From: Candidatus Alistipes intestinigallinarum
GTDB lineage: Bacteria > Bacteroidota > Bacteroidia > Bacteroidales > Rikenellaceae
Direction: 5' to 3'
Length of the DNA: 43,442 nucleotides
NCBI GenBank assembly: GCA_019115745.1
Contig: DXDA01000012.1
Location: 1-43,442 of the forward strand
Shown piece after piece: positions 26,120 through 34,857 of this stretch (position 1 is the stretch's first letter; every line of letters begins with the position of its first letter). Made by a program: the position numbers and the translations under genes. A model generated the notes under the pieces. It saw only the letters and a list, made by a program, of their open reading frames with translations, searched no databases and had not been told where the DNA came from.

Positions 26120-26365
26120 TTATTTCGCAGCCTCAGTGGTCTCGGCGCAAGCACCGCAAGCGGCGGTCGAGTCGCACTTCTCAGCGCAGGCACCGCAGGC
26201 AGCCGAGTCACACTTCTCAGCGCAGGCACCGCAGGCAGCAGCCTCGGTGGTAGCGGCAGCTTCCGTAGCAGCGCCCTCAGCAGCAGCCTTCTTGTTGTTG
26301 TTACCACAGCAGCCTACCATAGCAACGGCGGCCAGAACGATGACAAAAGAGAAAATCTTTTTCAT
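26120..26365 (-). CDS. Small alanine- and cysteine-repeat lipoprotein (81 residues)
   Basis: The product has a signal peptide and a lipobox (AMVGC, Cys19). The mature part is an Ala/Glu/Asn linker followed by tandem repeats of AACGACAEKCDS (residues 43-54 and 55-66) and a shortened third copy (68-75) without the last cysteine. Each full unit has three cysteines. The function is unknown; metal binding, redox buffering or a cross-linked surface peptide are possible. An almost ideal promoter lies upstream and a terminator downstream, so it is a single-gene unit and a real gene. Confidence 0.8.
   Translation of the reverse strand: MKKIFSFVIVLAAVAMVGCCGNNNKKAAAEGAATEAAATTEAAACGACAEKCDSAACGACAEKCDSTAACGACAETTEAAK
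26141..26239 (-). repeat. Coding tandem repeat (36-39 base units)
   Basis: The DNA for the AACGACAEKCDS repeats is itself nearly identical between copies (AGCGCAGGCACCGCAGGC-type unit on the plus strand), so copy number could change by slippage. Confidence 0.75.
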
Positions 26366-26407
26366 AGCGTCAAACGTTTTAGTTATTAATAAATCTTATA
26401 AACGCCG

Positions 26408-26438
26408 CAAAGATAGATATTCACCCCAAAAAAGCAAA
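26408..26438 (-). promoter_or_regulatory. Promoter of the cysteine-repeat lipoprotein
   Basis: On the minus strand TTTG (26435-26438), 19 bases, TATCTTTG (26408-26415): a textbook Bacteroidota promoter, with about 42 bases between the -7 box and the start codon. It suggests high expression. Confidence 0.85.
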
Positions 26439-26472
26439 GAAAAAACGAGTAATTTTCGAAAACGGGCAAAAA

Positions 26473-26940
26473 TTACTCCAAAAGGTCGGCAACGGAGATC
26501 ACCTCGTTTTTGAGGAAGGCCTTCGGGAAGGTTGCCGAGACCCTGCCTTTCAGGATGATAGCCTCTTCGGTCGTGAGGCAGTTTCCGACCGAGACCGAAA
26601 ACCAGGGGCTTTCGTAAACCATGTAGACCTTGATTCCGGGGAAGGTCTCCTCGAAGAGTTTTTTGGCTTCGATCGCTCCGTTTCGGGCATCGGGTCCGTT
26701 GTCGAAGAAGATGCAGACGCGGTGCCCCTTGTAGGAGAGCTTCTGAGCGGCCTGGGCAGCCTGGGCAATGGCCCGGGCGGCATCGCCGTGTTCGGTAACG
26801 ACGACCTTCGCGGAGTTGAAGAGCGCGGAACCTGCGGTCGGTTGAGCCAGCCGCTGCTTGAAGACATCGAGCGACTGCGCACGGCCGGCGGAAGCGGCAG
26901 CAAGGAGTACCCAGGTAAGGATCAGCGTGATGAATCTCAT
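26473..26940 (-). CDS. Exported SPOR-domain-like protein
   Basis: The 155-residue product has a signal peptide (about 1-22, ending GRAQ) and a C-terminal SPOR-like domain (about 70-148; VYMVYESPWFSVSVGNC followed by TTEEAI and FPKAFL). SPOR domains bind peptidoglycan stripped of stem peptides, often at the division site. It starts one base after the stop of the LEA14-like gene and ends the permease-ubiE operon. Confidence 0.78.
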   Translation of the reverse strand: MRFITLILTWVLLAAASAGRAQSLDVFKQRLAQPTAGSALFNSAKVVVTEHGDAARAIAQAAQAAQKLSYKGHRVCIFFDNGPDARNGAIEAKKLFEETFPGIKVYMVYESPWFSVSVGNCLTTEEAIILKGRVSATFPKAFLKNEVISVADLLE

Positions 26941-26941
26941 T

Positions 26942-27463
26942 TTATTTCAGATAATTTGCGACATCCTGAATCGACAGCCCAAAGGTATTCAAAAAATCGG
27001 ACAACGGCATCTTTTCGCGCAAAAATTTCACGGGAGCGGGACCTCCGCGCCCCTCGACGGCGCAGGAGACGAACACCTGCCCGAAGTCGCCGGCCCGGGC
27101 CTTGCGGGCCAGCAGATAGAGCGCCAGGGGGTCGGAGATCTGCAACCTCCAGCGTGTAGCGACGCTCAAGGCCGTACGCCGGGGCACCGCCACGGGATCG
27201 CACAACACGACGGTCCCGACACGGGAGTCGCCGTAATAGATGCCGATCTCGGCCGACGCGAGGGAGAGGTTGTACGCCGAACCGTTGTCGATGCGCACGA
27301 CCACCTCGGCACCGGTCAGCCCCTGCCGTTCGAACTTCTCCACGCCGAGGAAACGGATCTTGTCGGCAGCCTTCTCCACGGCCCGGCGGCAGGAGCCGGC
27401 CGACAGGGCCACGGCGAAGACCATCAGCGCCATCACCCCCCTTTTCACCATCCTTTTCATCAT
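26942..27463 (-). CDS. LEA14-like (WHy-type) lipoprotein
   Basis: The 173-residue product has a lipoprotein signal (VALSAGSC, Cys25) and one beta-sandwich domain resembling LEA14/WHy proteins (about 35-130; GAEVVVRIDNGSAYNLSLAS). Such domains are small envelope proteins of unclear function. Its start overlaps the ubiE stop (ATGA), so it is translationally coupled. A second ATG lies directly after the first. Confidence 0.65.
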   Translation of the reverse strand: MMKRMVKRGVMALMVFAVALSAGSCRRAVEKAADKIRFLGVEKFERQGLTGAEVVVRIDNGSAYNLSLASAEIGIYYGDSRVGTVVLCDPVAVPRRTALSVATRWRLQISDPLALYLLARKARAGDFGQVFVSCAVEGRGGPAPVKFLREKMPLSDFLNTFGLSIQDVANYLK

Positions 27464-28176
27464 CGTTCTCCGATATATATTTGGGCAATTCCGCAGCTTT
27501 GGCTCCGGGCCCTGCAGTTTTTGAATCCGGCGGCCTCCAGCCGGCGGAGGAACTCCGCGGGCAACGGGAACTCCCCGACCGAGGCGGGGAGATACTCGTA
27601 GGCCTTTCTATCGCGGGAGACCAACCCGCCGATGCGGGGCAGAATCCGATAGGAGTAGAACTCGTAGACGGCACGGAACAGGGGATTCGCGGGTCTCGAA
27701 AACTCCAGAATCACGACCTTCCCACCGGGTTTGATAACCCGGGCCAACTCGCGGAGCCCGAGGTCGAGATCCCCGAAGTTCCGCACGCCGAACGCGACGG
27801 TTGCCACATCGACGGAGGCGGTCGCCACATCGAGGTGTTCGGCATCCCCGCGGTCGAGGACGATTCGACCGTCGAGACCCCGGGCCTCGACCTTGCGCCG
27901 GGCGACGTCAAGCATCCGCTCCGAGAGGTCCACGGCAAGGATCTGCACATCCTTGATCCGGCGGGCCATGGCGATGGCCAGGTCACCGGTTCCGGTAGCG
28001 ACATCGAGGATCCGGCGGGGTTTTGCCCGGCGCACGGTCTTGACGACGTGGCGGCGCCACAGTCGGTCGATGCTCATCGAGAGCGTATGGTTGAGCAGGT
28101 CGTACTTCGGAGCGATATGGTCGAACATCTCGCGGACCTCCTCCTTTTTGGTTTGATCGGTATTGTACGGTTTCAT
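27460..28176 (-). CDS. ubiE: Demethylmenaquinone/ubiquinone-type C-methyltransferase
   Basis: The 238-residue SAM-dependent enzyme (UbiE/MenG) makes the last step of menaquinone synthesis by methylating demethylmenaquinone. Motifs: VREMFDHIAPKYDLLNHTLS at the N-terminus, the SAM loop DVATGTGDLAI (about 60-70), AVDLSERML, and FGVRNFGDLDLGL (about 125-137). ATG 28176 was chosen because it begins the conserved N-terminus and overlaps the permease stop; the frame upstream is a shadow. The stop overlaps the next start. Confidence 0.95.
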   Translation of the reverse strand: MKPYNTDQTKKEEVREMFDHIAPKYDLLNHTLSMSIDRLWRRHVVKTVRRAKPRRILDVATGTGDLAIAMARRIKDVQILAVDLSERMLDVARRKVEARGLDGRIVLDRGDAEHLDVATASVDVATVAFGVRNFGDLDLGLRELARVIKPGGKVVILEFSRPANPLFRAVYEFYSYRILPRIGGLVSRDRKAYEYLPASVGEFPLPAEFLRRLEAAGFKNCRARSQSCGIAQIYIGER

Positions 28177-29417
28177 TCGTAACGGATGGTTTCTTCGGGT
28201 TTGACCTGTGCGACGACGGCCGTGGGGATCACCAGCAGGGCGACGATCGCAACGACGAATCCGACATTGAGCACCAGCCACCACCCCCAGTCGAGTGCCA
28301 CGGGAACTTCGGAGAGGAGATACCCCTCCGCGTCGAGCTTGACCAAATGGGTCCACCGCTGGAGCAGACAAAGCCCGACGCCGACGACATTCCCCCAGCA
28401 GAGGCCGCGCAGGGTGACGAAGGCCGCCCGCCAGAGGAAGATGCGGCGGAGTTCGCCGTTGCGCATTCCGAGGGCCTTCAGGAGCCCGATCATGCGCGTG
28501 CGTTCGAGGACGAGGATCAGCAGCGCCGAGGTCATGTTGAAGAAGGCCACGACGAGCATGATGACGATGATGACCGCGGCATTCACATCGTGGGCCTTCA
28601 GCCAGTCGAAGATGTTGGCATAACGCTCCGTGACGCTCTCCACGGCGAGGTTTTCCGTACCGTCCCCCTCGTCGTAGAGGAACGTGCGGCCGAGCGTGCG
28701 GGCGAAGGCTTCGGCCTCGCCGAGCGACCGGGTGCGGATCTCGTAGCCGGAGATCTCGTCGGGGGTCCAGTCAGCGAGGCGCTGCACGTTGCGGATGTCG
28801 GTCAGGACCATCGTCCGGTCCATCTCCTCCATCCCGGAGTCGAAGATCCCGGTGATCTTGAAGCGGTCGCGCCGGGGTCTCTCGTCCTCCTCGACGAAGA
28901 GCATCTCGACCTTGTCGCCGACGCCCAACTGCAGGCGGTCGGCCAAAGCCCGGGCGATGAGGATGTCCTTCGTGCGGATGGAGTCCCCCACGCGGGGCAG
29001 TTCGCCGTCGACGAGCCACTCGCGGAGGCAGGACCAGTCGTACCCGGCCTCCACGCCTTTGAGGAGCACTTCGCCGACGCTCTCCGGCGTACGGACAATC
29101 CCGCCCTTGACGGCATAGGGATCCAAGCGGACGAATCCGTCGGTTTCGCGGATCAAGCGTTCGAGGCGGTCGTTCCGCAGCACGGGCTGTGAATCGAGGG
29201 CCTCGACGCCGCGGATGTCGGTCACGGCGACATGGGCAACGAGCCCCTCCATCTTGCGGGCGACCTCGCGCTTGAATCCGATGACGACGGCCAGCGCGAG
29301 GATCATCACCGCCACCCCGAGGGCCACCGACCCCACGGCAATACGCTCCATGACTCCGGGTTTGTTCTCCGGAGCGGGCTGAGCCATGCGGCGAGCGATG
29401 AGGAAGGCAAGATTCAC
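28173..29417 (-). CDS. LolC/LolE-like ABC transporter permease (FtsX family)
   Basis: The product (414 residues from GTG 29417) has an N-terminal membrane helix (about 25-45), a periplasmic MacB-PCD-type domain (about 55-260) and three C-terminal helices with the FtsX core (LILVLERTRMIGLLKALGM). This layout is that of LolC/E, which releases lipoproteins from the inner membrane. The GTG start gives VNLAFLIARRM, matching the family opening; an ATG at 29456 would add 13 poorly conserved residues, and codons upstream of that lie in the divergent promoter. The stop overlaps ubiE. The ATPase partner is not in this window. Confidence 0.88.
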   Translation of the reverse strand: MNLAFLIARRMAQPAPENKPGVMERIAVGSVALGVAVMILALAVVIGFKREVARKMEGLVAHVAVTDIRGVEALDSQPVLRNDRLERLIRETDGFVRLDPYAVKGGIVRTPESVGEVLLKGVEAGYDWSCLREWLVDGELPRVGDSIRTKDILIARALADRLQLGVGDKVEMLFVEEDERPRRDRFKITGIFDSGMEEMDRTMVLTDIRNVQRLADWTPDEISGYEIRTRSLGEAEAFARTLGRTFLYDEGDGTENLAVESVTERYANIFDWLKAHDVNAAVIIVIMLVVAFFNMTSALLILVLERTRMIGLLKALGMRNGELRRIFLWRAAFVTLRGLCWGNVVGVGLCLLQRWTHLVKLDAEGYLLSEVPVALDWGWWLVLNVGFVVAIVALLVIPTAVVAQVKPEETIRYE

Positions 29418-29466
29418 GAGCGCAGTATTTTGTCGGAAATTTATGCAAAGAAACATATAAATTTCG

Positions 29467-29474
29467 TATTTTTG
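29467..29474 (+). promoter_or_regulatory. -7 box of the SDR-to-PAP2 operon
   Basis: TATTTTTG fits TAnnTTTG and lies 19 bases before ATG 29494. The region also contains the 5' end of the divergent permease gene. No clear TTTG -33 element. Confidence 0.55.
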
Positions 29475-29493
29475 CCCGAAATACGGGAATTTC

Positions 29494-30243
29494 ATGAAAA
29501 AACAGGCTCTCATTACGGGTGCGACCTCGGGCATCGGGCGCGCCACGGCGCTGCGGCTTTCGGCCGCGGGCTATGCGATCATCGCCACGGGCCGCCGTGC
29601 CGAGCGGCTGGCCACGCTGAAGGCCGAGATCGAAGCTGCCGGGGGTTGCTGCACGACCCTTCTCTTCGACGTCCGCTCCGAGGAGGAGGTGCACCGCCAC
29701 CTGGAGCCGCTCGAACGGGTGGACCTGCTGGTCAACAACGCCGGGCTGGCCGCCGGGCTGGAGCACATCGACCGCGGCGACACGCGCGACTGGGACGCCA
29801 TGATCGACACCAACGTCAAGGGGCTGCTCTACGTCACACGGGTGATCGCCCCGAAGATGGTGGCCGCAGGCGGGGGTCATATCGTCAATCTCGGCTCGAT
29901 CGCCGGCACGGAGCCCTACGAGAACGGCGCCGTCTACTGCGCGTCGAAACACGCCGTGCACGCCATTTCGCAATCGATGCGCGCCGACCTGCTGTCGTCG
30001 GGGATCAAGGTCACGGAGATCCGCCCCGGCATGGTCGAGACGGAGTTTTCCGAGGTGCGTTTCCACGGCGACCGGGCGCGGGCAGCCGCCGTCTACGAAG
30101 GGGTCGAGCCCCTGACCGGCGCGGATATTGCGGAGGCAATTGCGTGGGTCGCACAATTACCGGCGCATATGAACGTTAATGATATGGTACTGATGCCGAG
30201 CCAGCAGGCCGGCTCGTACTACACGTACCGCAAAAAACAATAA
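29494..30243 (+). CDS. Short-chain dehydrogenase/reductase (YdfG-like SDR)
   Basis: The 249-residue classical SDR has the cofactor motif TGATSGIG (8-15), NNAG (81-84), catalytic Ser135, and Tyr148 and Lys152 in YCASK. Arginines after the second strand (GRRAER) indicate NADP(H). The closest type is the YdfG-like 3-hydroxy acid/serine dehydrogenase group. It is the first gene of a plus-strand operon; the zinc peptidase follows after 12 bases. Confidence 0.92.
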   Translation: MKKQALITGATSGIGRATALRLSAAGYAIIATGRRAERLATLKAEIEAAGGCCTTLLFDVRSEEEVHRHLEPLERVDLLVNNAGLAAGLEHIDRGDTRDWDAMIDTNVKGLLYVTRVIAPKMVAAGGGHIVNLGSIAGTEPYENGAVYCASKHAVHAISQSMRADLLSSGIKVTEIRPGMVETEFSEVRFHGDRARAAAVYEGVEPLTGADIAEAIAWVAQLPAHMNVNDMVLMPSQQAGSYYTYRKKQ

Positions 30244-30255
30244 ACGCATACAATC

Positions 30256-31017
30256 ATGTATCAACCCCTTATCGTCCTGCTCCAAGCAGGCTACTACGCA
30301 GAGCCGCACGCCGCGCGCTACGACGCCGCGACGATGGGCATGTTTGTGCTGATCATCGCCATCGGCGTGATCGGCTTTCTGGTGCAGGCACGCCTGCAAT
30401 CGGTCTTCAAGAAGTATTCGAAGGTGCAGTTTCCGGGCGGCATGACGGGCGCCGAGGTTGCCGAGAAGATGCTGCGCGACAACAACATCCACAACGTGAA
30501 GGTGACGCACGTGGGCGGCCAGCTCACCGACCACTTCAACCCGCAGACGATGACCGTGAACCTAAGCGACTCGGTCTACTCGTCGACGAGCGTGGCCGCA
30601 GCAGCCGTCGCGGCCCACGAGTGCGGACACGCCGTGCAGCACGCCCGGGGTTACGCCCCGCTGGTGCTTCGTTCGCAACTGGTCCCGGTGGTGCAGTTCG
30701 CCTCGTCGGCCGCGACGTGGGTGATCATCCTGGGTCTGGTGATCCTGGCCACGACGCAGAACGAGGTGCTGTGCTGGATCGGCGTGGGACTGATCGCCAT
30801 GTCGGCGCTCTTCTCGATCGTGACGCTGCCCGTCGAGTACAACGCCTCGGCCCGGGCCCTGGAGTGGCTGCAGGCAAGCCGCACGATCCAGGGCATCCAG
30901 CTCACGCAGGCCAAGGAGGCGCTTTCGTGGGCGGCGCGCACCTACCTGGTGGCAGCCCTGAGCGCCATTGCCTCGGTTCTCTACTACGTCTTCCTGATCC
31001 TCGGACGACGCGACTGA
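30256..31017 (+). CDS. Membrane zinc metallopeptidase (YugP-like)
   Basis: The 253-residue protein has an N-terminal membrane helix (about 26-45), the HECGH zinc site (121-125) and two or three C-terminal helices (about 155-205 and 230-248). This is the neutral zinc metallopeptidase 2 family of Bacillus YugP. PGGMTGAEVAEKML (about 60-73) and NPQTMTVNLSDSVY are family hallmarks. The role is unknown, probably inner membrane protein quality control. It is 12 bases after the SDR and 6 bases before the SGNH gene. Confidence 0.92.
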   Translation: MYQPLIVLLQAGYYAEPHAARYDAATMGMFVLIIAIGVIGFLVQARLQSVFKKYSKVQFPGGMTGAEVAEKMLRDNNIHNVKVTHVGGQLTDHFNPQTMTVNLSDSVYSSTSVAAAAVAAHECGHAVQHARGYAPLVLRSQLVPVVQFASSAATWVIILGLVILATTQNEVLCWIGVGLIAMSALFSIVTLPVEYNASARALEWLQASRTIQGIQLTQAKEALSWAARTYLVAALSAIASVLYYVFLILGRRD

Positions 31018-31023
31018 CGCACG

Positions 31024-32625
31024 ATGAACTCTCCGGAGCAAGACTACACCCATCGCACCTGGCTGGCGGCCGCGGCACTCCTTGCAGTGCTCGTGGCCGT
31101 AAGTTTCATTCCCCCGCAGAGCATCGGAGGGATCAGCCTGCGGCGTGCGAACATCCTCTCGGACCTGGTCACGTTCGACGACTCGGCCGCAGAGGCTCCG
31201 TCGGAGAGCCCGGCGCTCTACGACGAGGAGGAGTTCCGGATCGACCTGGAGGAGGTCGCCTCGCGCATCGAGGCGGACACCACCCCGCGCGAGGTTCCCA
31301 TCAGCTATGAATGGCGGCTTCCGGCGGAATTCGCCCCCTACGAGGTGCGAGAGCCGGATTCGGCGCGGTGGGTTCCGACCCTGACACCGATCGAGGATTA
31401 CAGCGACAGCAGCCTCATCCGGGCCTTCTGCGACACGCTTCTGACGGCCCGGCGCCCGGTTCGGATCGCCTTCCTCGGGGATTCGTTCGTCGAGGGCGAC
31501 ATCCTCACGGCAGACCTGCGCGAACGGCTCCAGACGGCCTTCGGCGGACGTCCGGGCGGCGGCACGGGCTTCGCACCGATGGCCTCGCCGCTGACGGCCT
31601 TCCGGCGCACGGTCAAGACCCAGTCGAAGGGGTGGACAACCTACAACATCATGCAGCGCAAATCGGCGCCGGAGTTCCTGCGCGAACGCTTCAGCATCTC
31701 GGGTTGGGTGAGCCAGCCCGCCACCGGGGCCTCGACCCGGTGGGAGAACACCGACTACCGCGAAGGGCTGGATGCCTGCACGGACGCCCGGATTCTCTTC
31801 CTCTCGCAGCGCGACAGCCGCGTGGAGGTGATGCTGAACGACACGCTGCGCCGGGAGTTCGCCGTGGAGGGAGACGCTTCGGTGCGGCAGATCGCCGTCA
31901 CGGCGCCGCACATCCATTCGCTGAGCTTCCGCGTCCTCTCCGGAACGGAGAACTTCATCGGCTACGGGACGATTTTCGAGGGGCGCGGCGTCGTGGTGGA
32001 CAACTACTCGGTGCGCAGCAACAACGGCCAGGCGATGTTCTGGACCAACCCGTCGGTCAACGCCCGGATCCATTCGTTCGCTCCCTACGACCTGGTGATC
32101 CTCCAGTACGGACTGAACATCATGCAGGCCGGCGTGAAGAGTTACCGGGGCTATGCCTCGCAAATCGAGAAGATGGTGGCCTACGTCCGGCAATGCTTCC
32201 CGGGGGCAGCGGTGCTGGTGCTGGGCGTGAGCGACCGCTCGGTGAAGACCGACGCGGGCTTCGAACCGATGGACGCCATTCCCTACATGCTGGAGAGCCA
32301 GCGCACGGCGGCCCGGAATACGGGTGCGGCATTCTGGCCCACGAGCGACGCAATGCGGGCTCAGGGCGGTATGGCGGAATTCGTGCGGAACGGCTGGGCC
32401 GGGAAGGACTACACGCACATCAACTACGCCGGCGGCCGCCGTGTGGCGTGGGCGCTGTTCGATGCGCTGAATGCCGAGGCGTGCCGGGCCTATGCCGAGC
32501 GGCGGGCGGCGGAACTCCGCCGTGCGGAGGCTGCCGAGGTGATGGACTCCCTGCAACGGGCGCGGATCGAGCAGGCCCTGCTCCCGGCCGCCGGACCCGA
32601 AACCCTTAACCTGCCACGCCCATGA
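31024..32625 (+). CDS. Membrane-anchored SGNH/GDSL hydrolase-like protein
   Basis: The 533-residue product has one N-terminal membrane helix (about 13-30), a charged linker, and a periplasmic SGNH-type domain from about residue 145. GDS is at 152-154 (IAFLGDSFVEGD), the block III region is ILQYGLNIM, and Asp462 and His465 (DYTHINYAGG) complete a Ser-Asp-His set. A beta domain seems inserted between the blocks (about 200-320). Proteins of this layout are encoded beside MBOAT proteins and transfer or remove acyl groups on envelope polysaccharides. The stop overlaps the MBOAT start as ATGA. Confidence 0.82.
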   Translation: MNSPEQDYTHRTWLAAAALLAVLVAVSFIPPQSIGGISLRRANILSDLVTFDDSAAEAPSESPALYDEEEFRIDLEEVASRIEADTTPREVPISYEWRLPAEFAPYEVREPDSARWVPTLTPIEDYSDSSLIRAFCDTLLTARRPVRIAFLGDSFVEGDILTADLRERLQTAFGGRPGGGTGFAPMASPLTAFRRTVKTQSKGWTTYNIMQRKSAPEFLRERFSISGWVSQPATGASTRWENTDYREGLDACTDARILFLSQRDSRVEVMLNDTLRREFAVEGDASVRQIAVTAPHIHSLSFRVLSGTENFIGYGTIFEGRGVVVDNYSVRSNNGQAMFWTNPSVNARIHSFAPYDLVILQYGLNIMQAGVKSYRGYASQIEKMVAYVRQCFPGAAVLVLGVSDRSVKTDAGFEPMDAIPYMLESQRTAARNTGAAFWPTSDAMRAQGGMAEFVRNGWAGKDYTHINYAGGRRVAWALFDALNAEACRAYAERRAAELRRAEAAEVMDSLQRARIEQALLPAAGPETLNLPRP

Positions 32626-34127
32626 CACTCCCCGCCACGGACGGATTCTGGGAAAAACTGCAGGCGCTCCTGACCTACGACGCCACCTCGCCGCTGATCT
32701 TCAGCAGCGGGCTTTTTCTGTTTCTGTTTGCGGGATTTCTGCTCATCTACAGCGCATTCCGGCGGGCCCCGATGGCGCGCATCGTCTACGTGGTGCTCTT
32801 TTCGCTCTACTTCTACTACAAGTCGAGCGGCATCTACTTCCTGCTGCTGATCTTCGCCGCGGCGAGCGATTTCCTGATTGCCCGGGGCATCTACCACGCC
32901 GAACGGCGCCGGACAAAACGGTGGCTCGTGGCACTGAGCGTGGCGGTGAACCTCGGGATGCTGGGCTACTTCAAGTACACGAACTTCCTGATCGACATCT
33001 CGAACCAGCTCTTCGGACAGGGGTTCCTGCAGTTCCAGAACATCTTCCTGCCGGTGGGCATCTCGTTCTTCGTCTTCCAGTCGATGAGCTACACGATCGA
33101 CGTCTACCGGGGTCAGTTGAAGCCCCTTACCAACTGGCTGGACTACCTCTTCTACCTGTCGTTCTTCCCGCAACTGGTGGCGGGTCCGATCGTGCGGGCG
33201 CGGGACTTCATCCCGCAGATCCGCCAGAATCCGATCCGCATCACGCGTGAAATGTTCGGCACGGGGGTCTTCCTGATCCTCACGGGCCTCTTCAAGAAGG
33301 CGATCATCTCGGACTACATCTCGCTGAACTTCGTCGACCGCGTCTTCGACGAGCCGCTGCTCTACTCGGGCTTCGAGTGCCTGATGGGCATCTACGGCTA
33401 CGCGCTGCAAATCTACTGCGACTTCTCGGGCTATTCGGACATGGCCATCGGCATCGCGCTGCTGCTGGGCTTCCGCTTCCCGAAGAACTTCGACGCCCCG
33501 TACAAGTCGGCGACGATCACCGAATTCTGGCGGCGGTGGCACATTTCGCTCTCGTCGTGGCTGCGCGACTACCTCTATATCTCGCTGGGCGGCAACCGCA
33601 AGGGGCGCCTGCGCACCTACGGGAACCTGCTCGTGACGATGCTTCTGGGCGGACTGTGGCACGGTGCGGCGGTTCGCTTCATCCTCTGGGGCGGGCTGCA
33701 CGGAGCGGCGCTGGCGCTGCACAAACTCTGGATGAGCGTCGTGCCGGGGGCCAAGGCCCTGGGGTCGCAGATGCACTGGTGGAGCCGTGCGGCGGGCATC
33801 CTCGTAACATTCAACCTGGTCTGCTTCGGCTGGCTGATGTTCCGAGCCGAATCGATGCAGACGGTCTCGCTGATGCTGCACCAGATCTTCGAGAACTTCA
33901 ACGCCGCGATGATCCCGCAGGTCGTGACGGGCTACGCAGGGGTCTTCGCACTGATCGCCGCGGGTTACGTGCTGCACCTGCTCCCGGGACGCGTGGATGC
34001 CCTGGCACAACGGCTGGTGACCCATGCCCCGCTGGTGCTGCAGGTGGTGATGGCCGCCGCGATGATCTGGTGCGTCATGCAGATCAAATCGAGCGACATA
34101 CAGCCCTTCATCTACTTCCAATTTTAA
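32622..34127 (+). CDS. MBOAT-family O-acyltransferase (AlgI/DltB-like)
   Basis: The 501-residue polytopic membrane protein has about 11-12 helices and the AlgI-type motifs FFPQLVAGPIVRA, YCDFSGYSDMAIG, EFWRRWHISLSSWLRDYLYI and LLGGLWHGA with the invariant His347. It would move an acyl group across the inner membrane for delivery to an extracytoplasmic polymer, with the preceding SGNH protein as likely final transferase. PAP2 follows after 7 bases. Confidence 0.94.
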   Translation: MTLPATDGFWEKLQALLTYDATSPLIFSSGLFLFLFAGFLLIYSAFRRAPMARIVYVVLFSLYFYYKSSGIYFLLLIFAAASDFLIARGIYHAERRRTKRWLVALSVAVNLGMLGYFKYTNFLIDISNQLFGQGFLQFQNIFLPVGISFFVFQSMSYTIDVYRGQLKPLTNWLDYLFYLSFFPQLVAGPIVRARDFIPQIRQNPIRITREMFGTGVFLILTGLFKKAIISDYISLNFVDRVFDEPLLYSGFECLMGIYGYALQIYCDFSGYSDMAIGIALLLGFRFPKNFDAPYKSATITEFWRRWHISLSSWLRDYLYISLGGNRKGRLRTYGNLLVTMLLGGLWHGAAVRFILWGGLHGAALALHKLWMSVVPGAKALGSQMHWWSRAAGILVTFNLVCFGWLMFRAESMQTVSLMLHQIFENFNAAMIPQVVTGYAGVFALIAAGYVLHLLPGRVDALAQRLVTHAPLVLQVVMAAAMIWCVMQIKSSDIQPFIYFQF

Positions 34128-34134
34128 ATAACCG

Positions 34135-34806
34135 ATGCAGAACCTTGACCAGCAACTCTTTCTGGCGCTGAACTTCGACGGCGGACCGACGTGGGACCGC
34201 GTGATGCTCACGCTCTCGGGCACGACGATGTGGATTCCGCTCTACGTGCTGATTCTCTGGCTGGTATGGCGGCAGGCGGGCTGGCGGGGAATGGTGTGGT
34301 TTCTCATACTGATGGCGGCGGCCGTGGCGCTGGCGGACATGATCGCGGGGATCTTCAAGCACAACGGCCTGTTAGGGGGTCTGCTGCCCGATTTCGAACC
34401 GCGCTGGCGGCCGATGTTCACACCCTCGCTCGAAGGGCTCGACATCACGCCCGACTCGCTGCGCGTGCTGCGGCGCCTCTCCCCCGAGGCGTTGGCCGCA
34501 GCGGGCTATTCGGGCGACTGGGTGGTGCACGTCCCGGTCGAGGCGGTCAGCGGCCGCTACGGCAGCGTCTCGGCACACGCCGCAACGATCGTCGCGCTGT
34601 CGCTCTTTGCGGCGCGGACAATCCGCCGGCGGTGGTTTTCGGGATTGGTCACGCTCTGCGCTCTGGTGATCTGCTATTCGCGCATCTATCTCGGCAAGCA
34701 CTTCCCGATGGATCTGGTCTGGGGTGCGCTGGAGGGAGCCGTGCTGGGCTGGGCGGCCAGCATCGCCTACCGTCGCCTGACCCAAGGAAAACGGACGGCC
34801 GAGTAA
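34135..34806 (+). CDS. PAP2-family membrane phosphatase
   Basis: The 223-residue protein has about five membrane helices. The PAP2 signature is present: Lys75 with RWRP (90-93), SVSAH (144-148) in place of the usual PSGH, and SRIYLGKHFPMD (182-193) with Arg183, His189 and Asp193. An insertion of about 40 residues (95-135) separates the first and second motifs. It probably recycles undecaprenyl pyrophosphate or dephosphorylates a lipid. It is the last gene of the operon and is followed by a strong terminator. Confidence 0.9.
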   Translation: MQNLDQQLFLALNFDGGPTWDRVMLTLSGTTMWIPLYVLILWLVWRQAGWRGMVWFLILMAAAVALADMIAGIFKHNGLLGGLLPDFEPRWRPMFTPSLEGLDITPDSLRVLRRLSPEALAAAGYSGDWVVHVPVEAVSGRYGSVSAHAATIVALSLFAARTIRRRWFSGLVTLCALVICYSRIYLGKHFPMDLVWGALEGAVLGWAASIAYRRLTQGKRTAE

Positions 34807-34857
34807 CCGTTGCCGCTTCGGTCGAAACCGGCCGGACAGTCCCCAAACGAATACGAA

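Noticed and set aside
26141..26239. Regular repeats that might suggest a CRISPR-like array
   Set aside because: They are in-frame codons of a lipoprotein, with no unique spacers and no cas genes.
30562..34223. Very long minus-strand frames opposite the SGNH and MBOAT genes
   Set aside because: Their sequences are Arg/His/Gln/Val-rich with low complexity and show no domain; they are shadows of the plus-strand operon.
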